From positions 1,550,001 through 1,614,000 of the forward strand of contig NZ_CP100351.1 in NCBI RefSeq assembly GCF_024204645.1: a DNA stretch of 64,000 nt, read 5' to 3'. Shown one piece after another: positions 32,401 to 36,208 of the stretch. The position numbers and the translations under genes are program-made. Position 1 is the first letter of the stretch; every line of letters starts with the position of its first letter. The notes under the pieces were generated by a model. It was not told the DNA's origin and searched no databases. It saw only the letters and a list, made by a program, of their open reading frames with translations. This stretch comes from Desulfomicrobium sp. ZS1. GTDB taxonomy: Bacteria > Desulfobacterota > Desulfovibrionia > Desulfovibrionales > Desulfomicrobiaceae.

Positions 32401-35400
32401 GTCCACGGCGGCCGTATTGTTTGAATCGGCCACGCCCACCGCGATGAACAGCCCGGGGCCGCTGGGAATATGCAGCACTTTCTGGGCGATGGTCTTCTGG
32501 ATGCCCTTCATGGCGGCCGAGGTCACGTTCAGGATATTGTCCACCGTGGTGGTCAAGCTGAAATCCCCGCCCGCCGTGATGACGGCCCCATTCTCCACAA
32601 TGGCCGACGCGCTTGCCGTGGACGAGCCCACCGACACCCCGAAAATCAGACTCGGAGTCTTCAGGGTGGTGTTGGCGAGAGACTCGGCCTCAATCACCAC
32701 ATTCCCCGCCGCGTTGATCGTCGCGCCGAGAGTGATGGTGCTCGTCGCCTGGGCCAGAAGCACCTGGGCCACGTAACTTATGGTGTTGAACAGGCCGACC
32801 CCGTCGACCTGTCCCAGGAGCTGATCGGAGACATCCCCGGCGGTGAGCTGTCCGCCGCTGCTGTTGAGGGCGGATGTGATCCGGGCCACCGAGGCGCTGT
32901 CCGTGATTTCCCCGTTCAGGGTGTAGACGCCGTCCAGCGTCAGGGTCCTGCCGTCGGCGGAAACGGCTGCGATCAGATAGGTGCCGTCGTTGCTGTCCGT
33001 ATCGGACACGGCGATGTACTGGCCGGCGGCAAAGCCGTCGTCGGTCCAACTGCCGGTGGCGCGGGTGATGGTGTCGGCGGTGTCGGTAATGACGCTGACA
33101 TCCTCGCAACGCATCGTCTCGTTCGTCAGTGCCTGACCGGAAACCAGGCGCAGGGTCGTTCCGCCGTCGATGATGTCGGCAATGACGTAGTCCCCGTCGT
33201 TGGCGGCGGACCCGGTGACGGTGATCTCCTGGCCCACGGCAAAGCCGTCGGTCACCCAGCTGCCCGTATCCCGGGAAATGGCGTCCTGGGTGATGCCGTT
33301 GTCGGTGAAGGTCAGGCTTCCGGCCCCGGCCAGCACCCCCTTGTTCACGAAATAGAGCGCAGGCGAACCCGTCATCCCCTGGCTCTGGTCCACGATGGCG
33401 ATGGGTATGTCGGCGGCCGAAACCGGGTCGGCGGTGACAGTGAACCCGTTGCCGGTTTCCGCCAGCAGCACGAAGGTGTCCGTCAGGGTCAGGGTGCGGC
33501 CGTCGGCGGAAACCGACTGGATCTGGAAGGTGCCGTTATTGACCCCGCTGCGGGGGGAAAGGACGGTGATGTTTTGGGTGACGCCGTCCTCGGGCGCTTC
33601 ATCCGTGAGCACCGCGCCTTCTTCCAGGATCAGGTTGAGGTCGTCCAGGTAGGCGATGCGGTAGACGCCGTCATTGGACGCGGAACCGCCGACGGCAACG
33701 GTCATGCCGGCGGAAAAACCATCCTCCACCCAGCTGCCCGTATCCCGGGAGACAATGGCCCCCTGATCCGCCGTGGCGGCGGCGAAGGTCAGGGACGGAG
33801 CGCCGACCATGGCGATGACTGCCGTGATGACGGCGGCCTGGGAATCCATCGCGGCCAGGCTGTCCGTATCCATGAGGGTCAGCACGGCCCCCTCGACCGC
33901 CGCGAGCTGGTAAACGCCGGCATTGGTGCCGGCGACCGAGATGTACTGCCCCGCCTCAAACCCGCCATCTTCCCAATACAGACCGTCGACGCGCTCGATG
34001 GTGTCCGCCGCCGCGCCGTTGTCCCTGAAATGAAAATCGCCCGACAGCGTGATCGTCGCGGTGGATCCGGAGATCTCGATGCTCTGCCCGGCCTGGAATC
34101 CTTCCCTGATCCAGCTTCCCGAATCCCGGACGATGGTGGAGACGCCCCCGCTTGTGGCCAGCGTCAGCTGATCCGCGGCCGTCATGCCGATGAGGGAGGC
34201 CACGCTGGTGGACGCTTCGGTCTGGATTTCCCGGGTCAGCTCGTAGCTGCTCTGCAGGGTGATGACGGCGCCGGAGATGGAGGCGATGCGGTAGATCCCG
34301 TCATTGTCAGCGGAACCGGTCACGCTGATGTACTGGCCGGCCACAAAGCCGTCCGCGGCCCAGGTGCCGACGGCGCGGACGATGGTGTCGGCGGCGCTGT
34401 CGATGTTGTTGAAGGCGAGCTGAAGCTCGCCGGTCAGGGCCACGGCGGAGGCCACGGAAGCCATTGCTGTGGTTTCGTTGACCAGGACGTATTCCGCGCC
34501 CAGGGTCAGGGTGTCCGCCGTCAGGGAATCGACACGGTAGATCCCGTTGTTGGAGCCCGTGCCGCTGATCCGGATCAGCTGACCGGCGCTGAACCCGTCC
34601 GAGATCCAGCTTCCCCCGTCGCCGCGGGTGATCGCATCCGCCGCAGCCCCTCCGCTGTCGGTGAAGGCAAGGGAGGTGTTGGCGGGCAGCAGCCCGCTCA
34701 CCAGTCTGTCGACAAAACTGCTCAAGGCGTTTTCGTCCACCACCAGTTCGAATTTCTTGATGGTGGTGGCATCGGCATGGATCAGAACGTTGTCGGCGTT
34801 CAGCGTGGCGGCGCCAATGTCGATGGAGGCCTCGGCTTTCTGGTAATTGAATACCGGCGTGGCCGTCAGCCAGGTCACTTCCACCCCGGCGCTGGCGATG
34901 AGCCGGATATCCTCGGCCGTCGTCAGCACGGCCCCGTCGGCGATGGTGATGGTCGGCGCGGTGATGAAGATGCCGGTATCGCAGGTCACGACGGCGCCCG
35001 CCGCTACCGCCACCGTCCCCTGGGACGCCAGCAGGGTCAGGCTGCCGTCCATGTCTAGACTGCTGACGGAAACGAGATCCTCCGACTGCTCGCCGGGGGT
35101 GACGATCACCGATTCCACGCCGGTCATGCCGCCAAGCTGAAAATTGTAGGTCGTGCCGTTGAAGGTGATGCCGGTGGAGGAAAGCGAAATGGTGTCCTCG
35201 CCGGTCCCGCCCACGATCATCAGGGTGTCGGAACCGCCCGCTCCGTCCAGAAAATAGTTGTCGGTGGTGTTCAGGGAGAGGCTCGCGCCCCCGCCGGTCA
35301 GGGTGAGGCCCGCGAGGTCGAGAGTGAATGTGTCGGCGCTGTCGGTGCCGGTGACATAACGGTCCTGCAGCAGCCAGCCGTAATCGTTCTGATTGGCGAA

Positions 35401-36171
35401 CAGCGTGGCGCTATCGATGGCGCCGGCGGCGTATTCCAGATCCCAGTCGCCCCCAAGGCCGGCCCCGCCCGTGGCATCGATGGAGGCCGCGACATCGGCC
35501 CCGGTCAGGGTGGCGAGTTCCCGGACAAACTCCACGCCGTCCTGTCCGGCGGCGATGCCGCAGCCGTAGAGCAGGATGTCGCCGCTATCGCTCAAGGCGG
35601 TGTTCCAGGAACGCAGCTCATCGGAATGCAGCGAGAGGTTGTCCCCGGACAGAATCGTCGTCCCGAGCCTCAGATTTCCGTCATCCCCGTGCGCGACAAG
35701 GTGCAGCGCATCGATTCCTTCCCGGTCCTGCAACAGGGACGAAATCTGCTCGATCCCGTCCCGGGACGCGTCCAGCACGTGGACCTCGTACTGTGTGGGA
35801 TTATCAGAAGAAGAGCGCAGGCTTTCGAGGAGGGAGTGGTAATCGCCCACGGACGGATCGACGAGAACCATTTCCGTGGAGCTATGCAGCCCGGGGCTCT
35901 CCTGCCCTAGGCTCTCCAGCCCCAGGCTGTCCGTGGCCGTGGTGTCGTCGGAGGAGGAAACAGCCGGGTCCGCCGTCTGGTCCAGAGGCTGCTCAATGGC
36001 TACCGTCGCTGCCTGTTCCTGCGGGGCAAGATCAGGATGCTCCATGCCCAGATCCGCCGAAAGCAGGATGCGCGGCTCCAGGGTTTCAAACCTCATCTTT
36101 CGCCTTGGTTCGACCGGCGAAACGGAGCCACGCCTCATGGCGGCGAATCTTTCGCGCAGATGCTTCAGCAT
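11473..36171 (-). CDS. giant LEPR-XLL / DUF4347 / RTX repeat surface protein (about 8,232 aa)
   Basis: One uninterrupted 24.7-kb frame. The ATG at 36171 is chosen because a GGAGG lies 8 bases upstream; TTG and ATG codons just before it sit on that site. Residues 31-37 form the LEPR-XLL motif (LEPRILL) after a basic N-terminus. Residues about 96-250 are a DUF4347 domain with HG (His161) and YGCG (Cys204) motifs. Two arrays of a roughly 85-residue DGFxxGQ repeat follow, separated by thousands of residues of beta-helix-like repeats with GDVTLTA, AGSGGVAV and GNVITN phrases. A region resembling filamentous haemagglutinin comes next. Near the C-terminus are RTX nonapeptides (GGSGDDILVGGGGDD), then a tail of about 220 residues containing a short hydrophobic stretch (AVAGLTCLGAL) before a basic cluster. 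It should be a secreted adhesin or biofilm matrix protein. It lies 37 bases after the TolC gene and upstream of the SecA-like/M50/HlyD genes, which are probably its exporter. Confidence 0.9.
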   Translation of the reverse strand: MLKHLRERFAAMRRGSVSPVEPRRKMRFETLEPRILLSADLGMEHPDLAPQEQAATVAIEQPLDQTADPAVSSSDDTTATDSLGLESLGQESPGLHSSTEMVLVDPSVGDYHSLLESLRSSSDNPTQYEVHVLDASRDGIEQISSLLQDREGIDALHLVAHGDDGNLRLGTTILSGDNLSLHSDELRSWNTALSDSGDILLYGCGIAAGQDGVEFVRELATLTGADVAASIDATGGAGLGGDWDLEYAAGAIDSATLFANQNDYGWLLQDRYVTGTDSADTFTLDLAGLTLTGGGASLSLNTTDNYFLDGAGGSDTLMIVGGTGEDTISLSSTGITFNGTTYNFQLGGMTGVESVIVTPGEQSEDLVSVSSLDMDGSLTLLASQGTVAVAAGAVVTCDTGIFITAPTITIADGAVLTTAEDIRLIASAGVEVTWLTATPVFNYQKAEASIDIGAATLNADNVLIHADATTIKKFELVVDENALSSFVDRLVSGLLPANTSLAFTDSGGAAADAITRGDGGSWISDGFSAGQLIRISGTGSNNGIYRVDSLTADTLTLGAEYVLVNETTAMASVASAVALTGELQLAFNNIDSAADTIVRAVGTWAADGFVAGQYISVTGSADNDGIYRIASISGAVITLQSSYELTREIQTEASTSVASLIGMTAADQLTLATSGGVSTIVRDSGSWIREGFQAGQSIEISGSTATITLSGDFHFRDNGAAADTIERVDGLYWEDGGFEAGQYISVAGTNAGVYQLAAVEGAVLTLMDTDSLAAMDSQAAVITAVIAMVGAPSLTFAAATADQGAIVSRDTGSWVEDGFSAGMTVAVGGSASNDGVYRIAYLDDLNLILEEGAVLTDEAPEDGVTQNITVLSPRSGVNNGTFQIQSVSADGRTLTLTDTFVLLAETGNGFTVTADPVSAADIPIAIVDQSQGMTGSPALYFVNKGVLAGAGSLTFTDNGITQDAISRDTGSWVTDGFAVGQEITVTGSAANDGDYVIADIIDGGTTLRLVSGQALTNETMRCEDVSVITDTADTITRATGSWTDDGFAAGQYIAVSDTDSNDGTYLIAAVSADGRTLTLDGVYTLNGEITDSASVARITSALNSSGGQLTAGDVSDQLLGQVDGVGLFNTISYVAQVLLAQATSTITLGATINAAGNVVIEAESLANTTLKTPSLIFGVSVGSSTASASAIVENGAVITAGGDFSLTTTVDNILNVTSAAMKGIQKTIAQKVLHIPSGPGLFIAVGVADSNNTAAVDSGAVIEAGSVAVRAETTNSFSTAAKSVVITPQKNMGEAIGVAVATYSSDTSAHIGGTVTAVVGGVSVAAESVNVVDRVSAASAVKAKPPLAGRMMGAVTKKLAPTKKDSTAGFSQFSMAASVAVAVSSNNAEAYIADGAVVTAAGDIVVTARAEDNFKVISTAAAKLNAAVSIAGAVAVTDYTNTADARIGAGATVISGGDVSVTADAVVPSQFKVVSDFITLMTWFADLDQNITAPSIDFNLPSIDSSTGTVDFAASQDTLTQLSSYSSQTLAELLEPVQLLIGYLKVVPTSIATTFVQASSASKTEKDKKTGLVKDPNAIGKFSASGIVNVQSVDNAASAVIGASAVVSGDTVAVDAAASMDTISIAGMKLGKIQDVIALLKAGGAAGNESSGSGAGGTYNGQTFVNRATALVDDGAVVTATAGVITVGADVDDWMLNIAQAGGSAEKFGVSGAFAWNNATHEAVAHVEDTATLAATGNVDISASTSYQNINIAGAIQKGGTASVGAAVVLNQVSNTTEAFVGDASSSAEPTVSGSPTLTFAGNAVTRSDGSWTTDGFRVGQLIQISVTAGNNGLYRIESIAADGRTLTLDAALAAETTAAAGVSALGSITSGGAVRLDARSDELLVTVTVAASQSSGGTKTEETGSSPDDPLDGESLPNLFGEEPTNVKQVAGIAISGGASVNTVSDVTRAYVSDGVHLDAAGDLTITADNQALLVSVSAALGLDMSKADGGAALAGSFAYQDLDRDVKAYAQDAVISAQNVSTVASSDDLVVSVSAGGGGSKKGKLSVAGSADLVLVDSDVQAGLWADTSLDAGGDVTIDASGKLLDVSVAGAVSYSGGATGVGGFGAAADAVALTQTVKAFIGDNAVVDVAGDISITASQDTDIISVAACGAVTKGKIGMTGSASIQVVTNVVEASIGAGAVVTTPGSLLLDADDSLFVVSVAGAVAYGNTAGFGASGAVGVIDQTTRASIGDGATVSAQGHGDGVSGGNGLSANGIVIDAGTSDTIFRIAGGGGVSSKTVGGAFSASTDTMDIDTLAYIGDGASINASTAGAAANQAVRLRAEDSLFKVGVAGSLGVSKAVGVGIAADVEVIGRRTKAYIGSDSTVNAVDDVGLQADTNGKIFSFAAGLGIGSDTAGVAGSAVVVTTTDVTRSSIGSGSTVSVGGDVALHAASDTLLVGGAGVFAVGGKAGVGLTNVTVVRSDTVETEISGSTVTAGGAVGLESGAHSSVVNLAIGGAASSEFAAGAGIAVNTDTTTVYAGISGNAMVTAGGDVTIQALNDRSVDTLAIGGSGGGSYAGAAGVAANAVINRVTAEIAASTVKAGMNADGSTSNAAADVTLLAQSSSSIRALALGVSGAGTGALSLAALGNFVANTIGAGITGSTVAAGGDVTLTARELAPFSIPDWIVPAEVAADLSAALDGSPVQLDANILAVNVSVAGSGKVAVSGLLTGNVIVNDIISEISSSTVTAGRNTVSGIILNPSADVILTTLTDSAILALSVGVGASGQVAVQATGFGNVITGVVESSITSASTVQSGGLVTLSAEDQSHITSVGLSVAASGSTAVSAIIGANVINGTVDALISGSTVTSGSTLALAARSASTIFSFAGGVAASGSTAVQVTMAGNVVTNATRAAIMAGATASDVDAVGAVTLSATDTSIVDAIAFGVAGSGSTAVGVGMAANVITNSIDAAVGGSSLDTGSTLTLTAQSTEIIRALALGVAGSGSAAVQVTALGNAIINSVAATISGSTVSAAGDIILTARDLAPSVLTPWNLGSEKNEDDVDVALSGSPISLDANILALNVGVAASGTVAVNLVLTGNTIKGSVETVIKDSVVTSTTGDVVLDSDLSSAIISLTVGVAGSGTVAVNATGFGNVITNSVTAAISDNSMVTASVGGVDLDALDSSQIMSVALGVAGTGVVAVGALIGANVVTNTVTTRVSDSIVECAANLDLAAQSATSILGFATSVAGSGVVSVSAYLAANVVTNTVTAEISTTKDDGGYFDPADSVSDNDIDFETDRRYETGDAVIYTCAGDTAIDGLVDGQTYYVIKGAGTAFQLATTFENAEAGTAVDLGTGATGTAHNLTRVTDVTAGDTSISATNSAVVDALAINVSGTGIVAVGVPVTANVITNSTSAAISASTLTVGDLSVTAVSEEVIRSVSVGVSGSGIVAVQVSAMGNVIVSDTLATIENSSVTATGDVSVEARNGAPSTVPDWLFVPSVTVDAADSGIVDTASDTIAVGATHWRTGDAVVYDNGGGASIGGLTSGQTYYVVLVNNDPTKIKLASSLDNAKNGIAINLTAGATGAAHALVNSTVGGDQDLDGNIVSLMASVAGTGGVAVNGAFVGNVITNTVKADIKHSTVSVSGGNLTVQAGSTARIMALSAGVAGSGGVAVDVMGFGNVIKNDVAATISDDSTIETATGTDAIILSAADSSRISSIGISVAGSGGVAAGAIIGANVITNGIHAGISGSTVTSASTLSLSAASRSIIESFTAGVAGSGGNAGLLSLSANVVANDVTAGIADHSAVTAASDVTISAFDGSTIDALAFGVSGTGGVALGAALSTNVITNTIGTFVTDSTLTSLDGSIGMSAASEAVIRSLGLGVSGSGGFSLQVTAVGNVIKNTITSVINTATVTAHDDIIVTATDAKPASFDALVVPADQQSLIDAALEHSPISQVDTNILSIVVGVAGSGLGAVNVTLVGNTITNTVRAEVVDSKVMATGGKVELSAISSAAIIAMTAGVAGSGGVSVNAGGLGNVIRNTVAAEVSANSIVTAGGDIVQTAEDSSKIQAVGLSFAGSGVLAGSAIVAVNDVENTVSAGILTSTTSSGAAIRLTADSDADIFSFVGGVAGSGAAAANLSLAVNTVHNTVDASIIGSTQVQASGGINLAAEDSSTIDSLAVGVSLALGGALGAAVSVNEIGNNVHALMDDSTVSASGAITLSALSMPVIRAFAAGVAIGGGISGQASVTVNTIGNIVDAMITDSTVTATGSIALSASDTAPDTVTTGPNAITQKVVGSLNGKSVDSNANIVAFSGNIAGSLGVAAGAAVVTNSIANQVKAEIVDSTVTSSSSDVAVSAVSKARASALAAGFSAAGYAGLNASVATTSITTDTTADIRGDSVISAGNDISVTAGDTASIDALTFSLAASFGAGLGGSVTTNTVENDTLAYIQGTLSTDTQIVRADSLHVDAHSTADIKATSMGVTAGAVAAGGSVVSNSIGGTTSAYIGDYVAIGGTVGNVFISAQTFVDVSSSAFGLSGGIFSGNVNSADATINTIVDAHIGDADVHVAGAVSVAAGTTITAETDTVGLSVGGLAIGVSLSEIEIGSAISAYVEGDADITAASLAVQSSADASADAYANASGGGILAGNGADVDAAVTPVIQAFVEDGAVIAVSGLLSVASTSKGKAKAKGEGITVGIAGVGVILADAELSPDISTYIGSGAHVSAGSIELRSLHNVNADGSLVDQGAEAYAGASGGGLVAGNGAVATATAAAIVDTGIAVGAEVRTTSGDLLVSSVVNNKSEADSNGVTIAGVGIGAMVATAVSGGTVTSHVDSSLVFADDDLTIEADAHGSADADVKAATGGLVSVGVNKATASVTPVVTAKLAPGAEVEADGTVTISASATPQAVAATRGINIGGAAVGGSTAVATVAPTISAFAGEGSRITAEDLDISALQVLPGNGKSASASATGSSGGLLLGVNATEATARGNGQVSAHVDANSVLDIAGTAQILADLDSSQTSTANGKSFGIVAVGGNTATSSSNTNVGSYLADGVSVTGGALTIEAGGTENNLASAISGSGGVVSVSASEAHTSSTNTTLAAVGAKGSGTGINVDSLTIIADHEALFNGSADSSSGGVVDASGAKIDNRTDTDVEARIGNGAAITAKALTVEANTTVLKNWLSGYNLISASGGVGAFPAGTSTTRIANETRVRIGDDVSAQVSDGAGGGDIELSVHNDVTARDKATIDAGGAVATARTESYIYNDANTAEVIVGDATLQAGGGIAVSNWTDLDLHAQAHAKTYGAAGYAQGISVAHASPKNTVTIRDGAAIEAAGDIAITVGGSADDLQRSTISVAARTDLWNKTAIPIRSNPTADAVVNQDSRIDVAEDAWIGSNQDVLLTVDGGIRSVSGNWNYQDAYMGLAEDIANGLISLFTGSSGSVSLKESGGSEEDNLDRNVNIDGTVEAGLNNKQFLVVDGSLGEPNNPSMSGTPGLVFTSTSGEDSIARTDGVNWDTDGFSAGMYIQVSGAGNLDGAYLIKSITGSTITLYAETPLGGENEPVIGTVSASNVTISHFVMTGAPKLTIKTADNSITRSAGSFVEDGFLAGQWIFVEDAGANSNFYKISGFSGDGAIMYLNASSTQLAADAQDVFGVTIRGVAEPAIAVVGSVYPWLDIDSQGYSAWIDRPDGSGSFIDDGFEVGQDLRISGSSNSNNDGTYLIIGVTETRLSISSSNFDWFSDSSGETPSIISAFEDEHSVGGFGSLEFDADSSTITYSITTHSFTSDGFAAGQTLIVSDTANAGIYTIKEVVGNVITLNEPLSADATGVVSSSVKAYDDDDYATVQLGSRTMSFDAEARTITRNDGLAWSGVSAGQIIEVSGSLHNNDFFTVAGVSGSVLTLVEIDSLTDEDQVFGVTIVAATLQDRVTTVDLSLTHTDPRDTITRQDAAWADDGFEEGMFINVANTTSNNSSFKIDSISGNTLYLTKNHTLINETLSADQSAGQGVVITSSNPRPITIHTTTVQGDPDLTFANVYGGRDLITRSTGSWLADGFLEGQTLTVCDSGGNDGVYQIASISSDGLTLGLSMKDTLVSASEVSGVSVSGSGISSGVSYSLSVEDLGVNIAKEINRLQKLKAEHYGNTAAIAGYNAQITQLKMQAQELGLIDASDPGLLNENTPLSPKQELLVTYIVVSDIEASSGNIEVSAGTLTGSGNLYANNDTGVVIENASPYYLRVGDVIVPTNQGGMVFFNILPVTSNADIESVYDFLYASGQVSQTPQFATIGTDAGETEPAISIRSTFNPTFPAQEEFRNITAPDIEIKGSIINRLGSVTIHNTKGSVLIKGEAGKTAVAAKTIDISAGRDFVLSSEGFYNTAGEPYGSQNTPTVAGNNIFLTARYLNLNGIVQSGRPDRSVTLDASLDNNIAAFKANALAGRYLTLTNDDGKGQGIEVRYDRDTDAIVVDSVAIEGGFMLLTGQIMNTNANAVLKSVDGFGRVTINNDTSYAVVINDIDTGGEGIEGIIKIVDTVDTYSHSGVFQPGVEPTVTTYTRIGDTISKTVTRGGTLLSNSDSSGRTLTDGYAPATGQRYVYVTGQTQLRRIYKEYITSSFWGIDWLSPDPGQQPDKVWTVNVGGPVPTGSGTFVEWNISLTATATKITPLSVNLDAEQYLYGYSYTTTTGWWIFSTTEYHNVLVYAQGSVTFSNNSMKADYPIDIEFIGYDTGGITINSATDVIVAGSLVNVAGTTAITSAGTVTSTEYGQVQGKDIDLVGATGIGSSDRALQADLAGGVLDAASSAGDIFIEEFTGALNIGTVDASDGDVILGAYGSITAADGASLISGSSINLSSRAGGIGSATQSLRINSGVSGSGSLTVSAMDDIHLAETSGDLGLNTVRSVRGDVFLQVFDGNLTDANNNDTRDERAIADLEALWSSMRLTLATGASEAAQQNIAAYEGLKTREYTSYWNYREQQANPLVYDSAFEVRLSDLELDYYRSVGWTDEDLADLVAKRTREYHDLHAAYGALGDVRIAGYAYQVVVGSAEHETLMAGHAWTEAELGTTFNPSMLRAKTDTETKIEEANITARNVSISIQNGGMGGISGQETFNLPMDADALSEEQRLILAAAERDDMIARDADGNIVNIFNPGSNALTLEVLLHDDVDIAARGSIFITGDTHVYLGSEQDLNIDSIAGGDAIRIKGAQGIYAVDGGTTVTGGGTSGGIILEGANATIGTSDQPVTVDLLNGNLTARATGDINLAAVVHDLFVDGIYSQDGHVTVSATESVFNGNNDSGWNIQANSVTLTAGRSIGQDGNALNTELPLLDAAQPGLGVIDMTAGGDIFVTEVSGDMNVGRIRAGGTASLTAAVSILDANDDPNPDIIANSIALGAVLGGIGAAGNDLDIDSSVTVDGLVTISSAENVYLIEAIGDLRLDQVLLTTPDKKAYLAAQGSILGANSSGDHAVIAGAVIFRSDQNVGQSGDALNIQVQRLEGSVAGDMWVHNHGALIVGNAGDGTSGLTSAGGGIQITASSPVTIEANVVSTSLTNDGDITITSTDHAGSGDDITVLDGAIIQSVGGNVTLFSGDDVIVQSGSVINADGTVRIVGDYGDTDPGAGSLIDLHGTITAQSVLVEGGDDDDIVIVPGILSATTILTGGGDDVIHVGSNADAAGSTGGTMAGITALLDIDGGDHPSGDTLVIDDSGNTNASSSILDGTTLTMTGMSGSIQYVRIENVNISFGSGDNIVNVRGTAAGSTTRLTTGDGNDIFNISSDAPTNLGNLDAILGDLVLAGGGGVNTLNVSDRGNTTGRTDADLTDSDITGMTGDAGGSGVIGFDDSFSGGVNAYFGSGADGITVHGVLPGRIVEIRAGAGDDTVTAVDADAGAEGLLIVSGEGGSDTLDASAWENGVVFFGDGGAATGLGSMTPQSLVSVESTAPAGDGNDILIGGSGDDILVGGGGDDQLRGGTGNDVLIGDAGRVTFRNGELYEAGTLGRYSSSDGDDTLDGGAGNDFMFGGVGSDLFYGDLSEDVMIGKYGKVTLSGGKVEEVIALGDLISQTMIDLYSIEETHGDSRGRTAGPGTSLTTEPAPDALEIEQVRSESSYSRRVSHHGGQSVPATQGQGKDATPVDGPAQEQGAAAEDATGLQPAVFGLRQSGGEPSGPAQERKEVLSAARDDAESTGLQGAVAGLTCLGALSTRGRDEKRRLTPEELEGFARPKGRSWNWDGERLQGEEKTESSPARLVTISGFIVEKKRQAADA
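12140..12445 (-). repeat. RTX calcium-binding nonapeptide repeats in the giant protein
   Basis: The encoded stretch contains runs of GGxGxDxxx-type nonapeptides (GGSGDDILVGGGGDDQLRG, then DDTLDGGAGNDFMFGG). These bind Ca2+ and help type I secreted proteins fold outside the cell. They lie about 220 residues before the C-terminus rather than at the end. Confidence 0.85.
17970..19740 (-). repeat. second DGFxxGQ repeat array in the giant protein
   Basis: Seven degenerate copies of a repeat of about 85 residues, with the pattern I-x-R-x-x-G-S-W-x-x-D-G-F-x-x-G-Q-x-I-x-V-S-G, then N-D-G-x-Y-x-I and a TLTL strand. Examples are SWLADGFLEGQTLTV, SFVEDGFLAGQWIFV and AAWADDGFEEGMFINV. The copies diverge more than those of the first array. 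Confidence 0.75.
23000..28500 (-). repeat. higher-order tandem repeats in the giant protein
   Basis: The translation is built from units of about 55-60 residues that contain a VAGSG core and a GNVITN turn. These group into larger blocks, each opening with a Pro/Trp-containing segment followed by an ANIL motif (LAPFSIPDW, LAPSVLTPW, GAPSTVPDW, AKPASFDAL, TAPDTVTTG). The five openings lie near 28,200, 27,100, 25,780, 24,450 and 23,390, giving a period of 1.06-1.33 kb. The longer spacings include an inserted segment of about 65 residues (GLTSGQTYYVV or GLVDGQTYYVI). Confidence 0.75.
32890..34660 (-). repeat. first DGFxxGQ repeat array in the giant protein
   Basis: Seven copies of the same repeat as at 17,970-19,740, for example SWISDGFSAGQLIRISG, TWAADGFVAGQYISVTG and SWTDDGFAAGQYIAVSD. 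A single isolated further copy (SWTTDGFRVGQLIQIS) lies near 30,610-30,780. The copies are alike enough to have spread by recent tandem duplication. Confidence 0.8.
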
Positions 36172-36208
36172 TCCCATACCCTCCAAGTGGTCGGCAGCGT
36201 GTACGAAC

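Noticed and set aside
22000-34000. Possible CRISPR array or satellite DNA, because of the regular DNA repeats
   Set aside because: The repeats are coding, of variable length (about 170-260 bases), diverged at the DNA level and in one frame. No short identical repeats with unique spacers exist.
11848-35910. Many long plus-strand frames across the giant gene, including ones over 500 codons
   Set aside because: The minus-strand frame is open for 8,232 codons with ordered domains and repeats. The opposing frames are repetitive mirrors without starts or ribosome binding sites of note.
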